From Scleromitrula shiraiana (lineage: Eukaryota; Ascomycota; Leotiomycetes; Helotiales; Sclerotiniaceae), in assembly GCA_028455995.1 (NCBI GenBank), contig JABELC010000002.1, forward strand, positions 3,348,001-3,412,000: a stretch of DNA of 64,000 nt. Reading direction: 5' to 3'. The notes beneath the pieces are model-generated. The model saw only the letters and a program-made list of their open reading frames with translations, was not told the DNA's origin and did not search any database. This document shows positions 11,008 to 21,644 of this stretch, piece after piece. The translations under genes and the position numbers were made by a program. The stretch's first letter is position 1. Each line of letters begins with the position of its first letter.

Positions 11008-11423
11008 TTTTGTGTATATTGCGTGAATAACATGACCGATTGGCGGATTGGCGTTGACTTGCGGCATAATTAGCCTATGTGTATTTTGCGTTCACTGTAC
11101 TTAAGAACTTCTACTCCATGCTTGGTCTTCAGGAGTACTCTCAATTCTACCTTTGCTCACGGGTCACTGCCCCAGTCGTTTGGTCTAAGCTTCTAGCATT
11201 GGTGTTCATGGCGCATTCTTAGAGATAAAGCAAGCTTTGTATTATCGGGGTATTCTAAATTCCATGTTCCAGAGCCGATACTGGGTCAAATTCACAAATG
11301 CCGTGTGTAAACACGGCATCATCTACATTCCTCCAACCAGCTCTGCAAATAGTGTACACCTATACCGCCCATCAAAATATAATAAACCCAGACTATTCGT
11401 GACTCATTTCTCCATTATTGAAA
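11008..11423. other. Convergent spacer with a perfect hairpin
   Basis: Contains a 9-bp perfect inverted repeat with a 4-base loop: ATGCCGTGT (11298-11306), GTAA, ACACGGCAT (11311-11319). No other gene or repeat was seen. It may lie in the 3' UTR of one of the two convergent genes. Confidence 0.6.
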
Positions 11424-11977
11424 TTAATGGTGGCCACCTGCTCCTTGATATGGTTTGGGCTCAGCGATCATTCCTTGCACAGGCTTGTAGCCTTGTAATC
11501 CAGCAGCCTTTTCATCTAGAACAACATCAAGCTCCTTGCTTGTCTGAATCAATTCACAGCAGGCACAACAACATGAGGCTAAACATGAAGTGCAGCAATT
11601 CCCATCAAGGCCTAAAACAAACGTGTCAGCAGTGTTGTATAATACATTATATGATAAAGGGAAGAACCAACCATGTTGTTCCTGCATGTTTCGTCTATCA
11701 ATAGTTTGTAGAATGAATTGAAATCCTCCAATGGAGTATAGACCGCACCATCCACAGCACCATGCATTGCAGGAAGAGTAGTTGTCGTCGTTGCCATGCT
11801 CGATACGGTGATGATTACGACCGGAGACAAAACAGGGACAGCAAAACGCTTTCATGCCTATGTGATGGAGTTGTTAGCATCCTATGTCCAAAATAGTCAA
11901 AATGTATGAAGATGTACGTACATAGATCAAAAGGCGAGCAGCATGCCCAGAAGGAGTTGATATATTCTTTACCCATT
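11424..11977 (-). CDS. PLAC8-family cysteine-rich protein (N-terminal frame break)
   Basis: Small Cys-rich protein of the PLAC8 family; members act at membranes in size control, cadmium resistance or Ca2+ uptake, but the role here is unknown. Well-supported exons: 11672-11857 and 11424-11611 with a GTTGGT...TTTTAG intron. They encode MKAFCCPCF, SGRNHHRI, CNAWCCGWC, RRNMQEQHG and then CCTSCLASCCCACC, the typical PLAC8 spacing. The upstream exon (11922-11977, ATG at 11977, GTACGT donor, good branch point) reads well at its start in one frame and ends in another frame giving CSPFDLC, which is what the family needs; in the given sequence the first frame stops. Either one base is extra around 11936-11945, or the true first exon lies further upstream. 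The N-terminus is therefore unresolved. Confidence 0.75.
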
Positions 11978-13438
11978 TTCGTTATATATTGATCAAATTT
12001 TCAAGAGATATGGTATAGTCAGGACCGGAGTTTCCTTGATGAGATAGAAAGAGAAGATGCTGCAATGAATAAGTTATTTGACAGAGGTGGTATCCAACGT
12101 TTACATACATAGAGGTTATTGACACAACAGCGATGCATGCATATTACGAGGGATCCCAGCATGCAACGGGGGCTGGCATACCAAGCATGTTAAGGGAACA
12201 CTATCATCTCCACTGCAAAAATGAGATATATAAATACAACAAAGGCTGAGGTCAATATTAAGTTCTCTGACAGTGACAGACCTAGCGATTGGTGAGATGG
12301 GCGAAGGATCCGAACTAACTTATTAGAGAAATCCTTCGCATTACTCACTGTCAGGGGGAGGCTGATCCTGAGAAAACTCTCAAACTTTTAAGGAATCTAA
12401 AAATGAATTCAAATGAGATGTTACAGTAGCAGGCTGATTTCGTGTTACTCGTGCGAAATTTAACGTGTTAATCCTAGCTACCTTCACCGGCTCAGAACAT
12501 GTCACCTCAGCCTCCATGAGTTCTACAAATAAACCACAAGGGCTTACTAGAGTAGGGATACGACTCTTGGAGTTTGTAAGCGAATTTTCTCTATATTGGA
12601 TACCTACTTACATACTGTAGTAGATATAGAAAAGCAGCTTTACTCTTCTCAAAACTTTTTAACTTGATAGAAAACGTTTGATTAGTCCTAAAGGTTTTGA
12701 ATGGATGATTTCTATCTGCTCAGTGAAAAAAACGAGACCCCAATACTTGTTTATCATGACTATGACTATGACTATGACTACGACTACACAGTAGTCAACG
12801 ACAGAGATAAGAGTTCTTTGATTGTATTAGTTTTTTGTTATCTTTGAAAGGAAAGACATAAACATTGTGTAGGTACAGAATCCATTGTAATTTAGAATGA
12901 ACCTTTGATACATAGAAAAAATTATAATTTGCATACTTCTGTACCAGTTCCCCAATATCACAGAACACTCAGGATACTTATCCGGACCCTGGTCTAGTAT
13001 AGATCTGCTCTATACCCGGAAAATGTGGGGATAAACTTTATTTTCAAAACATACCTATGTCGTCGAGATTCAAGTTCAAGCACTTGGGTCAATCACTCTG
13101 TTCTAGATAGACATTAGAGTCGGCGTTCTCGTCCCTTTGATATCGTTAACCAAATTGTAATTCAATTCCTCATATATATTTTTCTAAGAGATCGGAAATC
13201 TTCCACTATCTTTTTTTTTTTCGTTGTCCACTCTATATCTTGTACAGTTCCGCCCAGTCCCCTTCTAACCAAGCTTTTGTTGGTTCCAGGTTGGTTTGCC
13301 TACATACCTCCATATTGCCGACCTCGGTCTAAGAAAAGTTGCTTTACAATTAATGGATCTATATCAGTATTTCAACACATCAACACCCAATTTCATTCGG
13401 ATTGCGTCAACTTTTGTATAGTAGCTTGGTAATCTTGT
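11978..13438. other. Divergent spacer PLAC8/PP2C
   Basis: 1.46 kb without a convincing coding region. It contains a nested inverted-repeat element (listed separately), a (GACTAT)n run near 12757-12786 and a T-run near 13211-13221. Nothing else is recognised. Confidence 0.5.
12267..12354. repeat. Nested inverted repeats, possible MITE remnant or structured RNA
   Basis: Outer arms are perfect 10-bp inverted repeats, CTGACAGTGA (12267-12276) and TCACTGTCAG (12345-12354). Inside them lies a second hairpin, GCGAAGGAT (12301-12309) with ATCCTTCGC (12331-12339), extended by GTGAG (12292-12296) with CTCAC (12344-12348) across a 4x4 internal loop; the latter overlaps the outer right arm, so the two folds partly compete. 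No clear target-site duplication flanks it. Confidence 0.6.
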
Positions 13439-15291
13439 ATGGGCAGAAGAATGAAATCAACTGCACGGGCTCCATGGTCTTTGGCAGATTCCTATGGTAT
13501 ATTTGGTAACCCTTGGTCTATTCTTGACATACTAACAGTTGGTGCTTCTATGTAGATTTCATTTCGACCTTCCTCCACAAGTCAATGCCTCGAAGGAACC
13601 TGACTTCTATTCAATACACAATTTCGAAAGATTGCCGTCGAACATTTGTTACTTCCTACCCACATTCAAATATTAGAGCTTGCAGGTCAAGCAAACGAAC
13701 TCCTTTACCTCCAATAAATCAGAGAAAATGGTTCCACGATTATTTTACGACACATCTGCCATCCTCTTCCTTGCATCCAGACTCACGATCAGCCGGGCCT
13801 CATCATAAACTACCAAGATCTGCCTCGATTCCACATACCCCTGCATCTGGTTCTTCTCCTGCTGCTGCACCACCAATGATTGGTACATCAAGGGAGCTTA
13901 CAGTCGTCCGGATACCTTTACGAAGCGCGAAACACCACTTCGGGGTATCTGTTTCCCGAGGGACAAGATCATACAACGAAGATACCTATCAAGCAGGAAC
14001 ATTAGAGATACCGGCATTTGCAAAGAGGGCACCTATAAGTCTAAGTCGCTCGGGTGCTAAAGCCAATGCGGGTGGTGGCACATCGGCAGACGGTGCAAGT
14101 GGGGATCCTCAAATCTTTTACTTTGGGGTTTTCGATGGACATGGTGGGAACGAGTGTAGTGATTTCTTAAGAGAAAGATTACATACGTATATTGAGGGTG
14201 CAGCAGAAAGCTTTAAGCTTCCTTCGAGTTTAAAGAAAGGGAAGAAGAATGAGGTTGAGAATGAGGTTGAATTGGTGGAAGATGGAAAACACAAGGATGG
14301 GCTTCTGGATCCACTCACAGAACCTGGGTTACAACAGGCGTCTAGCAAAGCGAAGGCCGTTGAGCTGGAAAGATCGCTCGTTTCGGAATGGAAGACCACA
14401 GTTGGTGGATATTTCCGCCGTTTCAAACCCGATCACTTTGAGCTATCGTCCTCAAACGAGGAATCGTCAAGCGCACCTATTTCAATTGAGACTGTTTTGA
14501 TGTATGCTTTTCTTAAAGCTGATTTGGACTTTATATCAGCACAAGCTCGAAAGCCTGATCCAAACGATTGCAACACCGACAAACCTTTGAATGCAGATGA
14601 TATTCTGGGAGAACCTGCGCACCGTGCCTCTAACCTTATTGGAGGGCCGACACGCTTTATTGGAGGCTCCACCGCATCTATTGCTATGATATCTACACCT
14701 ACGCCGACTCCATTCTGGCATCCTGCATCCCCTTCAACAATAGTAACTGCTCATGTGGGAGATACTCGCATTTTACTTTGCGAAACTTCGACGGGTTTAG
14801 CAAAACCCATGACAACGAATCACCATCCTAGTTCGCCCATCGAAGGGGGGAGGTTGAGACGATATGCCGCAACATTTGTCACCGACTCATTTGGTGAGGA
14901 GCGTATGTCTGGGTTAGCGAATACGAGGGCATTTGGTGATATGCGTTCTAAGCGCATTGGAGTTTCTGCTGAACCGGAAATCAGACGTATTAACATTGCT
15001 CCTGCCGAATACAGTTTCTTAGTCTTAGTTTCAGATGGTGTAAGTGGGACATTAAGTGATCAGGAGATTGTGGATGTAGTGAAAGAGGCAAAGACTCCTG
15101 AACAGGGTGCGCAGGATGTTGTTGGTTTTGCTACAGAGGTAAGCAAAGAAGGAGATAATGCAACATGTCTAGTTATAAGACTTGGAGGTTGGGAGAGGAG
15201 AATTGAAGGTGGAATGGGAAGCATGGGGACCAAAGAAGTCCGAGATTATAAGAAACGAGATGCAATGGATCCTAGGAGGGCCAGAACCTAG
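13439..15291 (+). CDS. PP2C-type Ser/Thr phosphatase, probably mitochondrial (Ptc6-like)
   Basis: Metal-dependent protein phosphatase. Exons 13439-13496 and 13556-15291 give 597 aa; the intron has a TACTAAC branch point and keeps frame, so I start at 13439 rather than at the internal ATG at 13586. The first about 85 residues are rich in Arg, Ser and Thr and almost free of acids (RRTFVTSYPHSNIRACRSS), like a mitochondrial presequence. PP2C motifs follow in order: RSYNEDTY, FGVFDGHGGNE, GGSTASIAMI, AHVGDTRI, LANTRAFGD, LVSDGVSG and DNATCLVIRLGG, supplying the Asp metal ligands. A charged insertion (residues about 240-310) separates the early motifs. Layout and targeting suggest the Ptc6/Aup1 group, which in yeast acts in mitochondria and mitophagy; this assignment is inference. 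Confidence 0.88.
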
Positions 15292-15595
15292 AACCTAGGT
15301 CCAAGACTGTGTTGAATAGATTGTACATTTGAGGGAGCTGTGGAATAGAAATATATATAATTTTTCTTTCAGAGTGACTCTTTCTGTCCCAAAATCTCAT
15401 ATCACATTCGGTTTTGTTGATTACAATGAAAGTAGAAGTTTCCGCATTCATGCGCCAATTCCCTTCCACATATCAATGGATATTTTTGGTGGCGAGTGCC
15501 AGTTACGTCACATCACATCATATCATAAAATATATATATGGTCTCAACAAGACAGCATAGGAATTCTAAAAATAAAAAACATCTTTTCTACAACA
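15292..15595. other. Tandem spacer PP2C/fructosamine kinase
   Basis: 304 bp with A+T-rich text and no repeat or site that I recognise; probably the 3' UTR of the phosphatase gene and the promoter of the kinase gene. Confidence 0.4.
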
Positions 15596-16723
15596 ATGGC
15601 ACCCAAAATTGATCCTTCAATAGTCAAAGCTCTCTCACTGGACACTACTAAATCTACCATTTCTAGACATGGTGGAAGTGGTTTTGCAGAGACTTTAAAA
15701 ATTAATGGTGTAGTGGAAGGAAAGTACAAACTATTCTTCGTGAAGACAGGCGGAAAGGATAGTGAGGAGATGTTTACTGGTATTTGATTTTTTAATTTCA
15801 TTCGATACATATATTCCAATTTGTTCAATCAGTAGACTTGACAAGTGCCGCGTGTTAATGCATTCCAGGGGAACATACATCCCTCAACGCCATCCATTCA
15901 ATAGTACCAAATCTATGTCCCAAGTCCTACGCACATGGCTCTTTGGAGACCGGTGGGTTCTTCATGGCTACGGATTTTCTTGATCTAGGGGTCAGAGAAG
16001 GTAAAGCTGGATCTGGGGACTCGCTGGCTCGGAAATTAGCTACGTTGCATAGTACACCGGCACCGATTCCAAAGAGTTATGAAGAGCCGCAATTTGGATT
16101 TCCGGTTACTACGTGCTGTGGAGAGACACAGCAGGATAATAGCTTCAAAAGCTCTTGGGCAGAGTTTTATGCGGATAATCGGTTGAGGCATATTTTGAAG
16201 AAAGCAGAGGCGAATAATGGAAAGGATAGTGAGTTAGAAAAGTTGGTAGAGAGGACGGCTTCAATAGTGGTGCCAAGATTACTGGGAGATGATCATTTGA
16301 GAGCTGCTGATGGGGGTAAAATCAGACCGGTGGTTGTCCATGGTGATTTATGGAGTGGTAATCATGGACGTGGAAGGATTGATAAGGGAGGTATAGAAGA
16401 GGTGGTTTTTGATCCAAGTGCTTTTTGGGGCCATGGGGAATATGAGGCTGGAATTATGGGAATGTTTGGTGGGTTTGGGGGTACTTTCTGGAAGGAATAT
16501 CACACGATACAGCCAAAGGATGAGCCGGCAGAAGAATGGGAGGATAGGTGCAAACTATATGAGCTGTAAGTACTCTTGACATGGATGGGCTAGAGATATA
16601 TTTGTTAACTAGAACAGGTACCATCATTTGAATCATTATGCTATGTTTGGTGGTGGGTATAAAGGGGGAGCTATGAGTATCATGAGGAGACTACTTCAAA
16701 AGTATGGAAAGGATTCTATGTGA
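15596..16723 (+). CDS. Fructosamine/ketosamine-3-kinase family protein
   Basis: Phosphorylates ketosamines on glycated proteins so that they decompose (protein deglycation); cytosolic. Exons 15596-15779, 15869-16565 and 16618-16723 are in phase and give 328 aa, near the family length of about 300. Visible motifs: SGFAETLKI with a downstream KYKLFFVKTGG (ATP-binding lobe Lys), FMATDFLDL (hinge), LARKLATLHSTPAP, the catalytic loop VVHGDLWSGNHG and the metal-binding VFDPSAFWGHGEYE (DP/GHGE replaces DFG), and the terminal LYHHLNHYAMFGGGY motif reached only after the last splice. These are diagnostic of FN3K rather than of aminoglycoside kinases. Confidence 0.9.
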
Positions 16724-17420
16724 GTGTTAACAGCCTTTGATATAGCAATAATGTATACCTAGAATGTGTACATATATGCTGAATAGGATAAATGAAAATA
16801 ATGATATGATAATTCATATTCTCTGGTTGTCTATGAGAATAAGAATATAGCATCAAGATTGTACAGAATATTAGTCCAAGTTGTAACAAACAGTCTTTAT
16901 GTCTTAAAATCAAGCAGTAACCCATATGTATATATATCTTCAATATTCACTTCTAATGAGAAAATAGAATTGACTCATTATATATTAAATTGACATGAAT
17001 ATCTAGTATGAAAATAAAACTTAAGACTTGTAGTTCATTGATGTAGCTGGAGGTAGGAGCAGTAGTCCCGTACCAGATCAGATATTAGATACAAGGATTG
17101 GATCAGCTGGTGGTGTTCAATTTTAGCGTGAATTTACCAGGTTGGAACTTTGTTCGATTGCAACTAAAATCCCCGGTAACAGCCCCCACGTCAACAACAA
17201 TACAATTTATTGATTGATTGTACAATTATCGCGTCGCTTCTTTCTGAATTTTTATGTATTTGAGCTTCGTTCAAGGATTGTCATCAGAATACAATTTTGC
17301 ATTGCACATTGTGTATGGCATCTCGCTATCAATCGCGACCACTCAATCAATCATCCACAGGAACTTGAACGCGTTTTTTTTTTTTGCTTGTAACGCGTAG
17401 GCTAGAATTCTACTTTTGCG
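16724..17420. other. Spacer upstream of the CENP-C gene
   Basis: About 700 bp of A+T-rich text with a T-run just before the next gene (17375-17384). No coding potential or repeat of note. Confidence 0.4.
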
Positions 17421-19546
17421 ATGGCACCAGAAAGATCAGCATCACCGCCAGCAAGGCGCAGAAGGGCGGAAAACAGGGAAAATCAGTACATATTTGAACT
17501 GGGTGTAAGAGGAAGGTTGGTGGTTTTTATAATTTATACTTTTGAAGGATTAACATTGATGGATGGTTTATTAGGAAAACCGGAGTTACCCTTCCAGATA
17601 CTGGAATTCGAGATGAAGATGGTTTGGAACCGATGGATGATTTGTTCTCCCCAGATAAGCCGGAGAGTGTTGCGCCCAGTCGAAGCAATGGGAATCGAAG
17701 GAACGCGACTGAGGACGCGACGATATCTAGTGAAGAGGATATGGAAGTAGATGAAAGTATGTCTTCCCGACTGAGCAATAACCCACTGACGGGAAGTATT
17801 AACTTATCGTTTTAGATACAGCTCCAGAACCAGCAGACATTTTAAACCAACGAAGACAGGATGCGCGATTGAGTATGCCATTGCCAAGATCTAAATCGCC
17901 TTTAAAGACACACCTTCAGTCACCCGCGCGCAGACATCCATCGCTTGGTGTTCCTTCTTCGCCCGGACGTGGAGAATCTAGTGATAATGAAACTGGACCG
18001 GTTAGGCGGAAGCTAGATTTCCAAGCCGAAGACTCAGGAAATTCGGTGCAGCGAAAGACAAACAATGGCAATGGAAGAGGACGTGGAAGGCCGGCATTAA
18101 GCAAGCTTACAAACGGGACACGACTTTCGCCAGGACGAAGATCCCCACCTCAAGTTTTTAGTGACGAAGAAGAAGAGGATCCTGTCTTAGTGAACGGCGA
18201 AGATTCAGTTCAATATATCCAAGAAGAGGAAGACGACGCAAATTTGGAGGACGTTGAGGGGATTTCCGTGCCTGGGGAAGAAGACGAAGAAATGGAGGAA
18301 GAGTTAGAGCAGGAGGATATTGTAGAATCCGAACCCGAACCAGAACCCGAACCTAAATTACCTAAGAAGAGTACGGGTAAAAATAAAGGTAAGGGCAAAG
18401 CAGTTGAAGAGGTAGAACCGCCTGCACCGAAACGCCGAGGTAGAAAGCCGAAAAATCCAGATCCTCCCGTTGCTGTTGAGGAGGAAGTTATAGAGGAGAA
18501 GGTTGTGGATGAAGAAGTTGAAGATGCAAGGCCCAAGAAGAAAGCACGACATGCCCCCGAAGCCACGAAACCTAGGGGCAGAGGAAGACCTAGTAATTCT
18601 ACAAATTCCAAATCGGCCCCAGCAACGAAATCGAAACCGAAAGCAAAGTCAAAGATGGCACCGATATTGGAAGTTGACTCCCCCCAACTTCAGCGTGGCC
18701 CACCCATTCCTCGTAGTAAGGGCCTATGGATTATCCGGCGTGAGACACCGACAGGAGGTGCTGGTTTCCAGCGAACGAAGTCAGGGCGTAACTCGATGAA
18801 ACCGCTAGCATTCTGGAAGAATGAACGAGTTGAATACGATGAAGGTGAAACAGCATTACTTGGTAAAACTAAGATTTTATTGCCGAGTATTAAGGAGGTT
18901 GTTCGTGCAGAGGAAGCAGAACAGACTAAATCATCGCGATCAAGAGGTCCAAAGCCTAAGAACAGGTCAAAGAAGAGATCCCGAGAGGAAGAGGATGACG
19001 AGGAAGATTATGAGTACGAAGAATGGGAGCTTGTAGATGGCCGAGTCCACGCTGAAGTACGAACTTATGATCCTGATGATCAGGTTGGAGATCTCACAGA
19101 AGAAAGAGTGGAAGAAGTTGCATTTTCTTCCAAGGCTATCAAAACTCGTCCAATCGAACATGCAACCTTCAAATTTGCTAAAACCCTTACATTACCATTT
19201 TTCGGATCCGGAATGGTGGATTTGGAACCAGGAACTATGAAGAAACCCAAGAACTCTAGAAAGATGCAAATGGTATTTTTTGTCTTTTATGGTCGAGTTG
19301 AGGTCACAGTCAATGGAACCGCGTTTAGAATTTCAAAGGGTGGCATGTGGCAAGTCCCTCGAGGTAAGAATTGGAACTACTCCTTTTTGCTTTAGTGATA
19401 CAGGCATTAATCGTTCAAAAGGAAATTTCTATAGCATCACCAATGACTACGACGAGCCAGCGAGAATATTTTTCGCGCAAGGATGTGAATACTCAGAAGC
19501 AGATGCCGCTGCAGCGCTTGCAAAGGCTGAGGCAGCAGGTCAGTAG
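17421..19546 (+). CDS. MIF2: Inner kinetochore protein CENP-C/Mif2
   Basis: Binds CENP-A nucleosomes and anchors the outer kinetochore at centromeres. Exons 17421-17515, 17575-17756, 17816-19363 and 19422-19546 keep phase and give 649 aa. The spliced N-terminus reads FELGVRGRKTGV followed by GLEPMDDLF, the Mif2 N-terminal box. A long acidic and basic low-complexity region has AT-hook-like KRRGRKPK and RGRGRPSN. The CENP-C signature lies at about residues 405-435 (SGRNSMKPLAFWKNERVEY). The C-terminal cupin dimerisation domain is complete across the last intron (MVFFVFYGRVEVTVNGTAF; MWQVPRGNFYSITNDY). Length and domain order fit fungal CENP-C. It heads a tandem of nuclear-function genes (RNase H2A, Nic96) with no evidence of co-transcription. 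Confidence 0.95.
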
Positions 19547-19960
19547 TGCATAGATTCAATCGTTGAATGTATGCGTGAAATTCGGATATCTCGGTTGGGC
19601 TGTATCGGAAAAGGCTGGGAAGCATTGCTGGTGGGATTGGGGGAGTTGAATGTTTTTATGATACCATGCTTCTTATTCATTGATGGCAGTTTTGTACATA
19701 CATAAGATGCATACTTTTTGAAGAATGAGCTATTAATTTGATATGTCCATTTCGATAAACAAACCAATATATTCTGAGAGTTTAATGTGTATATGAGATT
19801 TCACGTGTATTGTTGTTATTTACTAAATCTAATCGGCTCATTGGCCAACGGAATTTACACTTTACGCGACTGAAGTCGCGTAACGCGTCTTCTCTAAAAC
19901 TTCAAGCACAAAGAAATATATGACAACCAATATATTGAGCCGAAACCACTCGATTCGATA
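19547..19960. other. Tandem spacer CENP-C/RNase H2A
   Basis: 414 bp with no gene seen. A short region with CACGTG-like and ACGCG text (19803-19890: tcacgtg, acgcgac, aacgcgtc) resembles MCB (ACGCG) cell-cycle elements before a DNA-metabolism gene; regulation by MBF is only a suggestion. Confidence 0.35.
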
Positions 19961-21022
19961 ATGGCAGACTCACAGATGGAAGAGGACATCACTCTCGAGA
20001 CTCCTGCTGCTGGAGTCTTCATCGCACCCTCAATTAAGCACTCCCTTCTTCTTTCGGGCAACTCCTATACACATTACTCTGATGTTCCTCCATCACTACT
20101 TCCAACACCTAATACCGACAAGTCAAAGCCTGAAGCTGCTCAAACTCCAGGCCCTCCTTGTGCTCTAGGTGTCGACGAAGCTGGGCGCGGTCCAGTTCTT
20201 GGGCCTATGGTTTACGGATTATTCTACTTGCCCCTACCTCTTTCGGATCCTTTATTACGCAATACTCATCACTTCGACGACAGTAAAGTTCTTACACCGA
20301 CTGTAAGGTCCGAATTGATGGAGAAGCTTTGCACACCAGATACGGACTTATACACACAATGTGGCTGGGCGGTAGACGTCATGTCTGCTAGGGACATTGG
20401 CGCAAATATGATGAAGCCCGCCGGGACATACAATTTGAATGCGCAAGCTATGGATGCTACAATTGCACTAATTCAAGGAGTGTATGATAAAGGCGTCAAT
20501 GTGAAGGAGATATATATTGACACGATTGGTCCTCCGGCTACATATCAAAAGAAACTAGAGCGAGTATTCCCAACTGCTCAGATCACAGTCGCGAAAAAGG
20601 CGGATAGTTTATATCCTTGTGTAAGTGCGGCAAGTGTATGTGCAAAAGTCACAAGAGATGCCGCATTGGAAGCCTTGTACGAAAGCTATACAAAACCGGC
20701 ATCTGAGGAAGATACAGAAATGAGTGGAACGAATGCAGATGCAGGTTGGGGTTCTGGTTATCCTTCAGATGGTAGATCTGTTGCATGGCTAAAGCGCAAT
20801 ATGGATCCGGTCTTTGGATGGGGTAGTGAATGTCGTTTTAGTTGGTCAACGACGAAGGATTTGATGGAGTTAAAAACTATCGCTGCGAAGGTTGATTGGC
20901 CAATTGAGGAAGACGATGAGACCAGTAGATTGACGGATTTCTTTACTGCTGGTGATAAGGACAAGAATGCAGATGAGCTTGGGACATGGTTTGGAGGCTC
21001 GGTGGGAACGGAGGTGTTTTGA
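19961..21022 (+). CDS. RNH201: Ribonuclease H2 catalytic subunit A
   Basis: Nicks RNA in RNA-DNA hybrids and removes single ribonucleotides from genomic DNA; nuclear, in a trimer with subunits B and C. Single exon, 353 aa. The type-2 RNase H core starts near residue 68: GVDEAGRGPVLGPMVYG (catalytic DE), HFDDSKVLTPTVR, YIDTIGPP (third acidic residue) and KKADSLYPCVSAASVCAKVTRDA (fourth Asp), followed by WGSGYPSD and the STTKDLM helix. About 65 N-terminal residues are extra and low-complexity. The C-terminal tail has ADELGTWFGG after DFFTAGDKDK; the segment SRLTDFF resembles a PCNA-binding PIP box variant (no leading Gln), a weak suggestion. Confidence 0.95.
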   Translation: MADSQMEEDITLETPAAGVFIAPSIKHSLLLSGNSYTHYSDVPPSLLPTPNTDKSKPEAAQTPGPPCALGVDEAGRGPVLGPMVYGLFYLPLPLSDPLLRNTHHFDDSKVLTPTVRSELMEKLCTPDTDLYTQCGWAVDVMSARDIGANMMKPAGTYNLNAQAMDATIALIQGVYDKGVNVKEIYIDTIGPPATYQKKLERVFPTAQITVAKKADSLYPCVSAASVCAKVTRDAALEALYESYTKPASEEDTEMSGTNADAGWGSGYPSDGRSVAWLKRNMDPVFGWGSECRFSWSTTKDLMELKTIAAKVDWPIEEDDETSRLTDFFTAGDKDKNADELGTWFGGSVGTEVF

Positions 21023-21644
21023 AGCAAGAATATTGTAGTTTTGCATTATAGTAGGATACTGCTAAGGTAGTTGGGTAGTTGGGTAGTTGGGTAGTTGGGT
21101 ACTGGGGGTAGTTTGGTCTAAAATCCGGCAGTAGAATGATTGGAGTTCAATGGCGTTTATAATGTACCCAAGTCAACCGGTATTATGGATAGTATATTAA
21201 GAGAAGAATTAATGAATTGGAAAGAATCATAAACTTACCAGTGTATAATCATGCTTCCTTTTATCTTGGATATTTTTCAACAATTTAAATAACCATTGCT
21301 TAACATTGAAGGATTTCGGTATATTTATTATATCTGAATTCGAGATTTTGAGTGTAAATGCGATGAATAAATCCAAGGCCGCTTTTGGTGACGATAGAAA
21401 ACTTGGTCCAGGCTTACAACTCTAATTTATATCAACAGCTTCAAACGCGTTCTTACCAAAAAAAAGTTACAAGCTTCCACCAAGCTTCCAATTCACTACC
21501 CTTCCTTTCTATCTTTTCTCCTCCTCCTCTTATCAATACTTTGGAAGGTGTATCACGATCTACGGTACTTTGCTTATATCAATTCCCATTAGATGATACC
21601 ATTTGTTTCGGTTTTTTCTTTACTTTATTAATGATATTTTCAAA
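21023..21644. other. Tandem spacer RNase H2A/NIC96 with GTAGTTGG repeat
   Basis: Contains about four copies of the 8-mer GTAGTTGG (21067-21101) just after the RNase H2A stop. The rest is A+T-rich leader. The frame upstream of NIC96 that extends 5' of 21645 opens with TTG and is not used. Confidence 0.55.

Noticed and set aside
18210..18611. 133-codon minus-strand Ser/Gly-rich frame
   Set aside because: Shadow of the acidic GAA/GAG-rich part of the CENP-C gene.
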